A stretch of 64,000 bases of DNA from JAGQPD01 sp020426865 (lineage in GTDB: Bacteria > Planctomycetota > Planctomycetia > Pirellulales > Pirellulaceae). The notes below the pieces were generated by a model. That model saw nothing but the letters and a program-made list of their open reading frames with translations. It was not told the DNA's origin and made no database searches. How positions within the stretch are numbered: position 1 is the first letter of the stretch; each line of letters begins with the position of its first letter. The position numbers and the translations under genes were made by a program. The stretch spans positions 310,001 through 374,000 of the forward strand of contig JAWKTN010000001.1 in NCBI GenBank assembly GCA_041399065.1, read 5' to 3'. Shown here in pieces: positions 16,801-26,000 of this stretch.

Positions 16801-18681
16801 CTATCTCTCGCTTGATGATGATTCCTTCCGCTCAATTTCGACTCGCAACAATCGAGCCGATCGCGGTGGCAGCGTCAATCGGATCTGGCCGTCCACCTGC
16901 ACAAGTGACTCGCCCGTCCACACGTCGGCGACGGTGTTTGACGCGCCCACCTCCATTGTCTCAGAGAATTCCTGTTCCTGCCAGTTAAACAACGCTACAA
17001 ACTCGTGATCTCCCTGTCGCAATCGTCCGACGCGAAACGTCGTGTCGCCAAAATCCATGCAACGACCGGTCGGAGGATACAATCTGCGCAACCGTGATAA
17101 TTCTTGATCGCCGTACGTGCGCATGTCGTCGCCGGTTAGCAGCATGCCACCGGTCGCATAGATAAGCGTTGCGTGAAAGAGAAACTGTTCGTCGCCGAAA
17201 TCGGCGGCAACCCGCTTGCCGCTGCCGTTGAGCACAAGGCAGTCGGGATCATTCCACCACAACTGACCGTTCTGCCACCCCCGCAGCAGATTCTCGCGGC
17301 CGGTCTTGGAGACGTGGTGCCAATCGCGATTGATGTCCATGGACGATCGCGAACCGTGAATCAATCCGAGCGATGGCCAGATCGGGTGATTGCAGCCCAA
17401 AATAAACCCGTCTCCGGCACCACGCCGAATCGCTTCCATACCGCGACGGTACGCCTCGACGCGTGTCGCCCGCGGATCGTGATGGTGCCCACCATGGATG
17501 GCACCCCAGTAGGTTGCGTCAAGCTTGAAGTAGCTGCATCCCCAATCGTGGCGCAAGGTATGAAAAAGTTGTTCGAGGTACGCTTGCGTTTCGGGATGTG
17601 TTCCGTCCAGCACGTACCAAGGTCCCAGCCGCCATCCACCAAAACCGATCTGGTCGGATCGCAACGGTTCCCCCTGGTGATTTTTGACGAACCAATCGGG
17701 ATGTTCACGAAACAATTTGGACTGCGGGCTGGCAACAAACGGTGCGACCCAAATGGCCGGCTCGAAACCCAAGTCACGAATCTCGCGGATCACGCCGCGA
17801 ACATCGCCGCCAAAGCGATCGCCGGTTTCCAACCAATCCCCCATCCACGGCTGATAGCCGTCATCAATTTGGATGTATTTCAATTCGGGGAAATGATTGC
17901 GGGCCCAGGTCAGGTTACCGCGAATGTCATCGCCACTGACGTTCGGCCCGAAACAGTACCAGGAACACCAGCCGGTTGGCACTGGTTCACGATGGATCGG
18001 TAGATGAGCGGTTCGCAGCCGATCGGCGATCTGCTGCAGCAGTTTCGGCCGGTCCGGTCCGGACCTGACGATGAACGGTTCCAGCTCCCACGTTTCACCC
18101 GGCTTCATTTCCAGCGATTCGATGTCCAAGGAAACTCGCAGCCGAGTGGCATCGAAGGAAAGCCTTCCGACATATTTGCGGCATCCACCGAAGGCCAACA
18201 CGGTATGTTCGGTTGCCGAATTCTGCAACGTCATCACACCGTAAACGGTTCGCAATCCCTCAGGTTCGGGAATCTTGTAGTGCGAGCGATCGGGATAGAA
18301 TCCCTCATCGACGGGTGCTGCAAGGGTTCCACCCGTTTGCGCCAACATCGTGAAGCCTTCACCATAGACGGGCGTCTCACCAGGCAGACCATGTTGGATG
18401 TCGGCCAACACAATCTCACGCAGACGAACCGGTCGGTTGCCCGCGTGGACGACGCGCCCTGTCCATTGGCCGCGTTCCCATGCCCCTTCAAGCTGGATTC
18501 CCAGCGCCGCGGGATCCGCAGCGTCGCCATCGGCAAGGACCACCCGCGGATTGGCAGCTTCGATGAGGCGCAATACAGCGTTCTGGGCCGCCACTTGGCT
18601 CGGCGCCCAGAACACTGCCATAAGCCAACAGAGTCCGATCGTTCTTACAATCGCCGCTCGCCGATCGAGGATTCGCTTCAT
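16801..18681 (-). CDS. Secreted clan GH-D glycoside hydrolase (GH36/GH27 alpha-galactosidase-like)
   Basis: 626 residues from MKRILDRRAAIVRT, with AGGGAGA upstream and a signal peptide (IGLCWLMAVFWAPSQVAAQ). The N-terminal beta-sandwich (about 35-240) precedes a TIM barrel with PTGWCSWYCFGPNVS, YIQIDDGYQ, the likely nucleophile Asp in YFKLDATYWG, and the likely acid/base region HGSRSSMDINRDW. A C-terminal beta domain ends the protein. The family mostly removes alpha-linked galactose or related sugars from oligosaccharides. The signal peptide places it outside the cytoplasm. The exact sugar cannot be read from the sequence. Together with the GH32 and sulfatase genes it fits a polysaccharide-degrading lifestyle. 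Confidence 0.88.
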   Translation of the reverse strand: MKRILDRRAAIVRTIGLCWLMAVFWAPSQVAAQNAVLRLIEAANPRVVLADGDAADPAALGIQLEGAWERGQWTGRVVHAGNRPVRLREIVLADIQHGLPGETPVYGEGFTMLAQTGGTLAAPVDEGFYPDRSHYKIPEPEGLRTVYGVMTLQNSATEHTVLAFGGCRKYVGRLSFDATRLRVSLDIESLEMKPGETWELEPFIVRSGPDRPKLLQQIADRLRTAHLPIHREPVPTGWCSWYCFGPNVSGDDIRGNLTWARNHFPELKYIQIDDGYQPWMGDWLETGDRFGGDVRGVIREIRDLGFEPAIWVAPFVASPQSKLFREHPDWFVKNHQGEPLRSDQIGFGGWRLGPWYVLDGTHPETQAYLEQLFHTLRHDWGCSYFKLDATYWGAIHGGHHHDPRATRVEAYRRGMEAIRRGAGDGFILGCNHPIWPSLGLIHGSRSSMDINRDWHHVSKTGRENLLRGWQNGQLWWNDPDCLVLNGSGKRVAADFGDEQFLFHATLIYATGGMLLTGDDMRTYGDQELSRLRRLYPPTGRCMDFGDTTFRVGRLRQGDHEFVALFNWQEQEFSETMEVGASNTVADVWTGESLVQVDGQIRLTLPPRSARLLRVEIERKESSSSER

Positions 18682-18766
18682 TGCCGTCTCCCTGGTCAAA
18701 AACGACCAGTTTGACAAGCGGCGGCTCAATTCGCAAGCGACGACTCAGTTGCCAATCGATAAAAAA

Positions 18767-20317
18767 CTAGCCGTTGCGACGGCGAAGGGCCATCCACGCT
18801 AACGCGCCGCCAACGAGCAGGACGCAAGAAGCTGGCTCGGGAACCGCTGAAACGCCAGCACCACCACCTGAGGTGTTGCCGAAATTATCCTTCCACACGG
18901 TGTAGTCCGCGGCGTCGACCGTGCCGTTACCATTGCCGTCGGCGTCCAGCGAACTGGTCGAACCAAAGTTGTCCTTCCAAATCGTGTAGTCGGCGGCGTC
19001 CACCGTGCCGTTCTTGTTGTAGTCGCCCAACAGCGATATCGCTTGCCCGGTGACTGACAGAACAACCCGATTCGATTCGTAATCAACATTCCACGAGAGC
19101 CCTTCCGGCAGCGGAGCGAGCGAGAAATCTTCGTTGGCGAATTGATTGAGGATCGTACCACCGGTCGCACCGGGGAATTGTTCCACGGCATCGAATCCAC
19201 CGGCTTGTATCAGACCAGCAACCGCATCCTTGTCAGCGGATAGATCAGCGCCAGCTTCGATCAACACCCACGAGTCACCGCTCTTGGGCGTATAGCCCAT
19301 CAACTCGACCTGCAAATCGCCACCGGCCAAGTCGGCATTGCCCCCCAGCTTCACGGTCGTGTGCGAAGTGCCAGTAATACCGGCTCCGAAAACGGCGTGG
19401 CTCGAAACGCCTAGTGGATTCATTTGCAGGGAGTTATTGGCAATCACAATCGCATCGCCACCGACGATCTTCAGCGACGTCGCACCGCCGACACCGGCAT
19501 TCCCCTCCCAATTCATCCCGCGCCCGACAAAAATATTGTTGTCAGGCGAACCCTCGGGACTGTGCCCGGTGATCGCGACAGCACCACCCGATATCGTCAC
19601 ATCACCGCCACCGACGCGATTGCCAATGGCCATCGCACCGGTCAAGTACATGATACCGCCAGACATATCGATCGTGCCTTGGCGTGGCCCCTGTTCGCTT
19701 TGCTGATTCGTAGTCCCACCATCGCCAATCTCTAGATCACCAAAGTCTTGATCGAAGAAACCGCCCGTCTGATTCCAGGTGCCGGTGCCGAATTTTCCCA
19801 CAACGGTGTAACCACCGCTTAGCCGGCCGCCTTCAAAGTTGAGTGTACCCGTGCCGATACGGCCCAACTGCACATCGTCACCGGACGATACATTGCCTCC
19901 GGAAATTGTCATCGTGCCGGTTCCAGCCGTTTCGCGCCCGCCAACAAACAAGCTGCCGCCGCCAACCACCAAATTCCCGCCAGAAACGACCGCCGTGCCG
20001 GTTCCAACGACCCCGAATTCGGCGTAATTCGTCATCAGCTCACCGGCCGTCATTTCAAACGTTCCGGTACCACCTGCGGTCGTGCCTATTTTCAGCGAGC
20101 TTACCTCGGCACCGGCTTGGCTCAGTTGGACCGTCCCCCCATTATTGATAACGACGTCGTCGGTCTGGATCGGAGGTCCCAACGTCCAATTGGCTCCGTC
20201 AAACCAGTCCCCCGTGGTTCCAATCCACTCGTACTGAGCTCTTGCCTCGCCGCCAAGCAACATCATCGTCGTAACGACGGCCAACATCACACTACCTAGC
20301 CAGGTACTCTTCCTCAT
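18767..20317 (-). CDS. Secreted beta-helix-like protein with dockerin repeats and PEP-CTERM tail
   Basis: 516 residues from MRKSTWLGSVMLAVVTTMML, which is a signal peptide preceded by GGAGAG. The body (about 30-400) is made of glycine- and threonine-rich units such as GTGTMTISGGNVSSGDDVQ and GTGTLNFEGGRLSGGYTVVG, typical of autotransporter-like beta-helices. Two Ca-binding dockerin-type repeats follow (GDYNKNGTVDAADYTIWKDN and DADGNGNGTVDAADYTVWKD). The end is a PEP-CTERM sorting signal: VPEPAS, a hydrophobic helix and RRRNG. PEP-CTERM proteins are processed by exosortases and delivered to the cell surface. No exosortase gene is in this window. Confidence 0.88.
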   Translation of the reverse strand: MRKSTWLGSVMLAVVTTMMLLGGEARAQYEWIGTTGDWFDGANWTLGPPIQTDDVVINNGGTVQLSQAGAEVSSLKIGTTAGGTGTFEMTAGELMTNYAEFGVVGTGTAVVSGGNLVVGGGSLFVGGRETAGTGTMTISGGNVSSGDDVQLGRIGTGTLNFEGGRLSGGYTVVGKFGTGTWNQTGGFFDQDFGDLEIGDGGTTNQQSEQGPRQGTIDMSGGIMYLTGAMAIGNRVGGGDVTISGGAVAITGHSPEGSPDNNIFVGRGMNWEGNAGVGGATSLKIVGGDAIVIANNSLQMNPLGVSSHAVFGAGITGTSHTTVKLGGNADLAGGDLQVELMGYTPKSGDSWVLIEAGADLSADKDAVAGLIQAGGFDAVEQFPGATGGTILNQFANEDFSLAPLPEGLSWNVDYESNRVVLSVTGQAISLLGDYNKNGTVDAADYTIWKDNFGSTSSLDADGNGNGTVDAADYTVWKDNFGNTSGGGAGVSAVPEPASCVLLVGGALAWMALRRRNG

Positions 20318-20546
20318 CGGTTCTCTCCACAATTGAAGTGTGAACATGTTCCGTGCTCTGCACCAACCCGAAAGCACAACAAATGACTATTGCGCCGATC
20401 TTAAGTGCAAACGGTCGAGAAAGAAAGGCAGGGGGCGTGAGAATTACCAAATCTTAAGATGTCGGTAACGGGCCACAAACACGCGCCTAGTCATTTTTCG
20501 CGGTTCAGCAACTTTTATCGATGCATGCTCGACAGACGCGACACCA

Positions 20547-20885
20547 CTACTGGCTTTCCAGCTGCCTTTCGCAAGCGATACAGAAGGCGGCGTAGGGGAG
20601 GGCGTCCAACCTCGCCTGACCGATCCGGCTCCCGCAGGCGGTACACAGACCATACGTACCGTCTTTGATGCGCGCCAGGGCCGCGGAGATTTGCACATGC
20701 AGTTGCTCTTCCACATGCTCCAGCGCGATTGACTTATCGACGGCTTCGCTGACCCCCCAGTCATGTTCGCCGACCGGTTGTGCGTCTTCCAGCATCGCCT
20801 GCGTCAAGCTCCCGATCTCCGCCGCCACTCGGTCTCGCATGATCAACAGTTTCGCGCGCTGCCGTTCAATTACTTGACGATTCAT
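20547..20885 (-). CDS. DksA/TraR-type C4 zinc finger protein
   Basis: 112 residues from MNRQVIERQRAKLL. GGGAG seven bases upstream favours this ATG over the one at 20900. An N-terminal coiled-coil helix pair (residues 3-75) ends in a C4 zinc finger CTACGSRIGQ...CIAC near the C-terminus, the layout of DksA and TraR, which bind the secondary channel of RNA polymerase. The region before the finger (ALARIKDGTYGLC) is typical. The tip residues DxxDxA of true DksA are not clearly present (ISAALARI/EDAQPVGEHDW instead), so this may be one of the many DksA-like paralogues without ppGpp synergy. Confidence 0.88.
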   Translation of the reverse strand: MNRQVIERQRAKLLIMRDRVAAEIGSLTQAMLEDAQPVGEHDWGVSEAVDKSIALEHVEEQLHVQISAALARIKDGTYGLCTACGSRIGQARLDALPYAAFCIACERQLESQ

Positions 20886-21212
20886 GACTTTGCTCCCCAT
20901 GAGAATGGCGATCCGACCGCCGCTATACGCAAACCACATACCGATTGACCTATCCCGCCAAATGACCAACCTGCACGCGTTTTCGCCGCGAAAATGGGCG
21001 AGTCCGCACGACGTAGCGTGCCATTTCGCACTCCCACTAGCGTCATGCTCACGTGCACGGCATCCCCCCCGACTCCTCTTACGAGCAATTGGAGTCTTTA
21101 CCGGCGGCGCGCGGATTGCACGTTAGAGCAATAGTCAAGAGCAACAGTCAGATTCGATCGGTGGACGTCCAGCGGTCGACTTGATTGAGGGTCTGGCGCA
21201 AGGAGTCGAGCG
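20886..21212. other. Intergenic region between divergent genes
   Basis: 327 bp separating the DksA-like gene from the CBS-domain gene. No convincing ORF and no strong repeat. It ends with the AAGGAG ribosome binding site for the CBS gene. Promoters for both genes must lie here, but I cannot point to a clear one. Confidence 0.4.
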
Positions 21213-21722
21213 ATGCAAGTCCACGAATGGCTACAAACAAGCACGGCGGACGACGTGATGTCGCGCAGTGTCGTCGTATTCCAAGAGACCGATTCCGTCG
21301 CACAGGCGGCCGCGGCATTTCTGGAGACGCAGATCAGCGGGGCACCCGTCGTCGATAACGACGGCCATTGTGTCGGGGTATTCACCGTGACGGATGTCTT
21401 ACTGGCGGATCAGAAGGTGGCTGCCGCGGTCGCGGAGGTGGCGGAATCGAGCTTGTTCAAATCGCACCTTGCGTTGCCGGCCAGCCTTTACGAAGAAAAG
21501 TTGGCCCAGGTCCGCGATCGTATCACACCAGCGTCGGAGCAGCCGATTGCCCACTTCATGACGACCGACGTCGTGAGCGTTACACCGGCGACGCCGTTGA
21601 TCAATATCGTGGCCGACATGGTCAACGCACATATCCACCGTGTCGTTGTGGTCGATGAAACGGGACAACCGCAAGGTCTGATATCGACAACGGACGTCTT
21701 GGCTGCGTTGTTACGGGAGTAG
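21213..21722 (+). CDS. CBS-domain pair protein
   Basis: 169 residues with two CBS modules. The first is at about 8-60 (TADDVMSRSVVVFQETDS ... GAPVVDNDGHCVGVFTVTD). The second is at about 112-168 (IAHFMTTDVVSVTPATPL ... RVVVVDETGQPQGLISTTD). A linker of about 50 residues separates them. Tandem CBS modules bind adenine nucleotides and usually sense energy state. The ATG follows AAGGAG by seven bases. The gene is 9 bp upstream of the alcohol dehydrogenase, so the two are probably co-transcribed. No effector domain is attached, so the output is unknown. Confidence 0.93.
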   Translation: MQVHEWLQTSTADDVMSRSVVVFQETDSVAQAAAAFLETQISGAPVVDNDGHCVGVFTVTDVLLADQKVAAAVAEVAESSLFKSHLALPASLYEEKLAQVRDRITPASEQPIAHFMTTDVVSVTPATPLINIVADMVNAHIHRVVVVDETGQPQGLISTTDVLAALLRE

Positions 21723-21731
21723 ACCGACACG

Positions 21732-22739
21732 ATGCGAGCAATGGTGTTGCGGGAACATGCGCTGCTGCATGAGAACCCCACTCCCTTAATATTATCCGAT
21801 GTGCCGGTTCCCCGCCCGGGACACGGCGAGGTTCTTGTGCGAGTCGCCGCGTGTGGTGTCTGTCACACAGAATTGGACGAAATCGAAGGTCGATTGCGGC
21901 CACCATCTCTTCCTCGCATCGTAGGACACGAGATCGTCGGAATCGTGGTAGAACATGGGTCAGCCACCACCCACTGCACCACAGGTACTCGGGTAGGCGT
22001 CGGTTGGATCCATCATGCTGACGGATCTCCCCACGAAAACCTGTCACCCGCTTTTTCATCCACCGGGTGCGACGTCGACGGTGGATACGCTGAGTACATC
22101 GCCGTACCGGAAGACTACGTCTATCCAATTCCTGACATTTATGAAGACGCAGAAGCGGCACCACTGCTGTGCGCTGGTGCGATTGGTTATCGAGCCTTAC
22201 GGCTGACGATGCTCAAAAATGGCCAACACCTCGGCCTAACCGGCTTTGGTGGATCCGCTCATCTGGTATTACAGCTTGCGAGGTATCAGTTCCCGGATTC
22301 GCATGTCTACGTTTTTGCCCGCGATGCAGAAGTGCGTCGGTTTGCAGAGCACCTAGGTGCCGTGTGGACTGGCAACACCGACCAAAAACCACCTGTGTTA
22401 CTCGACGCGATCATCGACACGACGCCTGCCTGGCGTCCAGTTGTCAAGGCCCTGGGCTGTCTGCGGCCGGGCGGCCGGCTCGTGATCAATGCCATCCGTA
22501 AGGAAGCCGGCGACCAAAGCGAACTGTTGGCTCTCTCCTACCATGACCACTTGTGGATGGAGAAGGAGATCAAGACCGTCGCCAATATCACGCAATACGA
22601 TATTCGCGCGTTTCTACCGCTGGCGGCTGCCATCCCTATCCGACCAACGGTGGAAACGTACCCGTTGGAAGAGGCGAACCGAGCATTGACAGAGCTGCGA
22701 GCCGGCAAAATACGGGGTGCAAAGGTTTTGGTACCATGA
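21732..22739 (+). CDS. Zinc-type alcohol dehydrogenase without structural-zinc cysteines
   Basis: 335 residues of the medium-chain dehydrogenase family. Catalytic zinc ligands are seen in CGVCHTELD (Cys), VGHEIVG (His-Glu) and LLCAGAIGY (Cys). The nucleotide-binding loop is GLTGFGGSAHLVLQ, as in YogA-type NAD(P) enzymes. The lobe that normally carries four structural-zinc cysteines is shortened to HHADGSPHENLSPAF and contains none of them. Everything before and after it, for example CDVDGGYAEY, keeps the family pattern, so this is a lineage-specific loss and not a broken gene. It probably oxidises or reduces small alcohols and aldehydes. Coupled to the CBS gene. Confidence 0.9.
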   Translation: MRAMVLREHALLHENPTPLILSDVPVPRPGHGEVLVRVAACGVCHTELDEIEGRLRPPSLPRIVGHEIVGIVVEHGSATTHCTTGTRVGVGWIHHADGSPHENLSPAFSSTGCDVDGGYAEYIAVPEDYVYPIPDIYEDAEAAPLLCAGAIGYRALRLTMLKNGQHLGLTGFGGSAHLVLQLARYQFPDSHVYVFARDAEVRRFAEHLGAVWTGNTDQKPPVLLDAIIDTTPAWRPVVKALGCLRPGGRLVINAIRKEAGDQSELLALSYHDHLWMEKEIKTVANITQYDIRAFLPLAAAIPIRPTVETYPLEEANRALTELRAGKIRGAKVLVP

Positions 22740-22962
22740 TCATCTCACCCGATACGGCCTTCGTGCAACTTGGCACGATTTCAAGTACCGCCACGACCGT
22801 CAGTTATTTGCGTCGCTCCCGCGAGCAAACCGACGCGACGCAAATGGCAGCTTCAGCAATTGTCCCGGCGTAAACCGTGGTCCATGTCCGAGTAATGATT
22901 GAGATCTTCACCGTCGCACCCCGACATTTCGTCGAGCTTGCAATACTGCTATTTCTTCTGTT

Positions 22963-23001
22963 GGCCGTCTGGCGCTGATACAGCCGCCTGGCGCTGATAC
23001 A
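22963..23001. repeat. Short direct repeat, two 19-bp units
   Basis: Two adjacent near-identical units (core CTGGCGCTGATACA) in the 277-bp gap after the alcohol dehydrogenase gene. The gap shows no gene. Confidence 0.7.
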
Positions 23002-23016
23002 CCGAGAGCGTTCGAA

Positions 23017-26000
23017 TCAGCCGTACAAGCGGGTCAGGTGCATCCGAATGTCCGACATCGCTACTCGCGCGTCGCCGATGCGCAGATCTGATGTGCTGCT
23101 CCAGATGTTCCACGGCCGTTGCGACTCTTCCGCCGCTGCAGCGAGGGCGCCATCCACGTAGATATCGATCGTTGTCTCGTCGTTCTTGAATCCGCCAAAG
23201 AGAACCATGACCTCGTGGCGCGTCGCTGTCACCGGTGCGGTTGATATCAACGTCTGCAGTGGATGTCCGACGACATCGACACCGGTCACGTTTAGCTGAA
23301 GTGCGCCGTTGGTATCCAGCACCAATGACCATGAGTCTGGCTTTTGGAATAGCGTGACAGGCGTCGCGATGTCGGCGGGCCGTTCAAAACTGAAAAGAAT
23401 CGTCGCCTCGCCGCCGCTGATATCCAATCGTGGGTCAAACGGAACAATGGTCAAATCATTGACCTGTTCCGGAATCATCGACAACCGGCTCAACCGTTCA
23501 CGCTCTGTTTGCAGCTGGGCGATCATCGATTGCAGTAAGTCCGGTTGTTGATTTGCCAGGTTTACGCGTTCGCCCGGATCGTCGACAATATTGAACAGCG
23601 CGTACGATGTGCGACCTTCGTATTTGATCAATTTGTAGTCGCCCACTCGCAACGCATACGTATATCCGGCTTGGATATCGTCTCGCGCTTCTGGAAAACC
23701 ATTCATATGCCACAGGATTGGATCGTGTGCCACTACGGTGTCCGTCAGCAATGCGTCCGCCTTGCTCTGGCCATCGATCGTACTTTCCAGCTCCATCAGC
23801 CGATCCGGAGCCATGCCACGCAGCTCCATCAGCGTGGGAAACAGATCGGCGGTCGTGACCACCGAATCATTGCTCCCGCCCGGCTGAATTCCATCTGGCC
23901 AATGCGCTACGAATGGAACTCGAATTCCCCCTTCGAGAAAATTCCCCTTCGATCCCCGAAGGTCATTTCCGTCCATTCGGACCTGCAACTGCCCGCCGTT
24001 GTCGCTGGTGACAATAAATAGTGTATCGTCCAGTTCACCGCGCGCTGCTAAGGCGTCCGCGATGCGCCCGATTTCGCTGTCGACTTGGTACATCATTGCC
24101 AACAGCATGCCACGCGGCGTATTCAAATCGAACCCCAACTCACTGTTGTCGAATCCCGGTGGGACGTGCCACGGAGTATGGGGACTGTAGTACCAGACGT
24201 TTGCAAAAAAGGGCTGATCGATTGCTGCTTGCCGGTCAATAAAATCGATCACCTTATCGGTAACGTAGGTTGGCGTGTACGCGATATCCTCGATCGTGTC
24301 TCCTGCTTGCGTGCGGACTTCACTTGGCCCCGAATAGGGCGTCAAATCGTGCGGGGTTCCGTCGTCAAGACGAATCGAGACGGGATGAAACCACTCGTCA
24401 AACCCCAGGCTATCCGGTCGGTACTCGTCACGGCTCTCACCCACATGCCACTTGCCAAAATGAGCCGTTGTCATTCCGGTAACGTGCAGGTACTGTGCGA
24501 GCAGCGGGATATCGTTGGGCAAACCACGAAGTCCCTTGGATTCTTGCACCACGCCACCAACTTGCGGCCACACGTAGTTAATCCCGAAACGCAGTGGATT
24601 ATCACCGGTTAGCACACTCGCTCGGGTCGGGGAGCAGATCGAACCAGCGTCATAGAACTGTGTCAATTCCAAGCCATCGTCGTGCAAAGCGTCGATATTG
24701 GGTGTCACCGCGTCGAGGGAATTGTAGCCAAAGTCGAAGTAGTCGGCATCGTCCAGCATGATGTAAATAATATTTTCAGGCCCCCCGTTCGCGGCAGCCC
24801 CTTGATCATCGTCGAGGATCGTATAGGTTACGCGTGCCTGCCCCAGCAAAACGTCCATGGAATCACCAAGTGCGATTACAACCGACTCGGCAGCTTCCGC
24901 AACGTCATCCCCTTTGACGGTAAAGGAATAGGTCGCCAGCGACTCGCCCGCTTCGAATGTGATGTGGTTTGAGGGAAGTGCAAAGTCGAACCACTGCAGC
25001 GCCGTCGTGGATGAATGGACCTCGTAAGGAACCGAAATCCGATACGGCGCCGGTCGATTGAGCAGGAAATATGCTGTCAACTGTTGATTCGTGTCGCTCT
25101 CACGGATCGCCTGTGGCAAGGCATACAGGATCGGCTGGTCGTCGTCGATAATTGTCACCACATCCGTCTCCGATGGCAATCGCAGTCCAAACGGATCGGA
25201 GTAGCGAAGCTGGATCGTTTCGGTGTGTTCCAATTGCGAGTCGCCAATCATGACGAACGTGGTTTGCTGAAATGACTGGCCGGCACCGAACCACACTTCC
25301 GTCTCGCCCAACAAGAAATCCGCCCCTTCGATGGCATCACCGCCGCTTACCGCCAAGTGAAACCCGACGGTTTCCGTGGCAGGTTCGTCGAGCGCGAATT
25401 CGAGCACTTCGAGCCGAATTCCACCCGACCCTTCGAGAAACTCACGAGTCACTAGGCTGACCGTCGGCAGGTGCCCCACGGAAATATCGATCGACGCGGT
25501 CGACGTTTCATAACTGCGGACGACGACACCATCGGCGACGGTACCGTGAGCTGTTGTAGTGGCGCCATCGATAATATTCAGGCCATCGACGTCTATCGAA
25601 GCCCCAACTCCCATTCGCGTTGCCGTCGATCCTTCCACTGTGTTCGTCCATTGCCATCCGCTGTCGCCCGCGATAAACTCGGCAACCAGTCCGGCATTGT
25701 CGAGTGCCGCTGGTGCCCCAACTGAAAGCCGACCACCGGCGATCCCCACAGCATTCCCGAACCGGCTGGCCGTGACACCCTGCTGCGCACCACCGAGTTC
25801 GTCAGTTGTTACTTGCTCCTGCAATACCCATGCGTCCGTCGCGTGAGCGTCTTGTTGTTGGAAAACGTATACCGCACCGCGCGGTTGAAGACTGGACGAC
25901 GGCTGCCTATCGAGCGGATCGCCCACGACGAGCAGAGGACCTTCGATATCTACCGCGGCGCCAAACGCATCGCCTGCTTCGGGGGTCGGGTTGTCGATCC

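Noticed and set aside
17173..18003. Plus-strand 276-aa ORF
   Set aside because: Antisense to the GH36-like gene whose catalytic motifs are on the minus strand.
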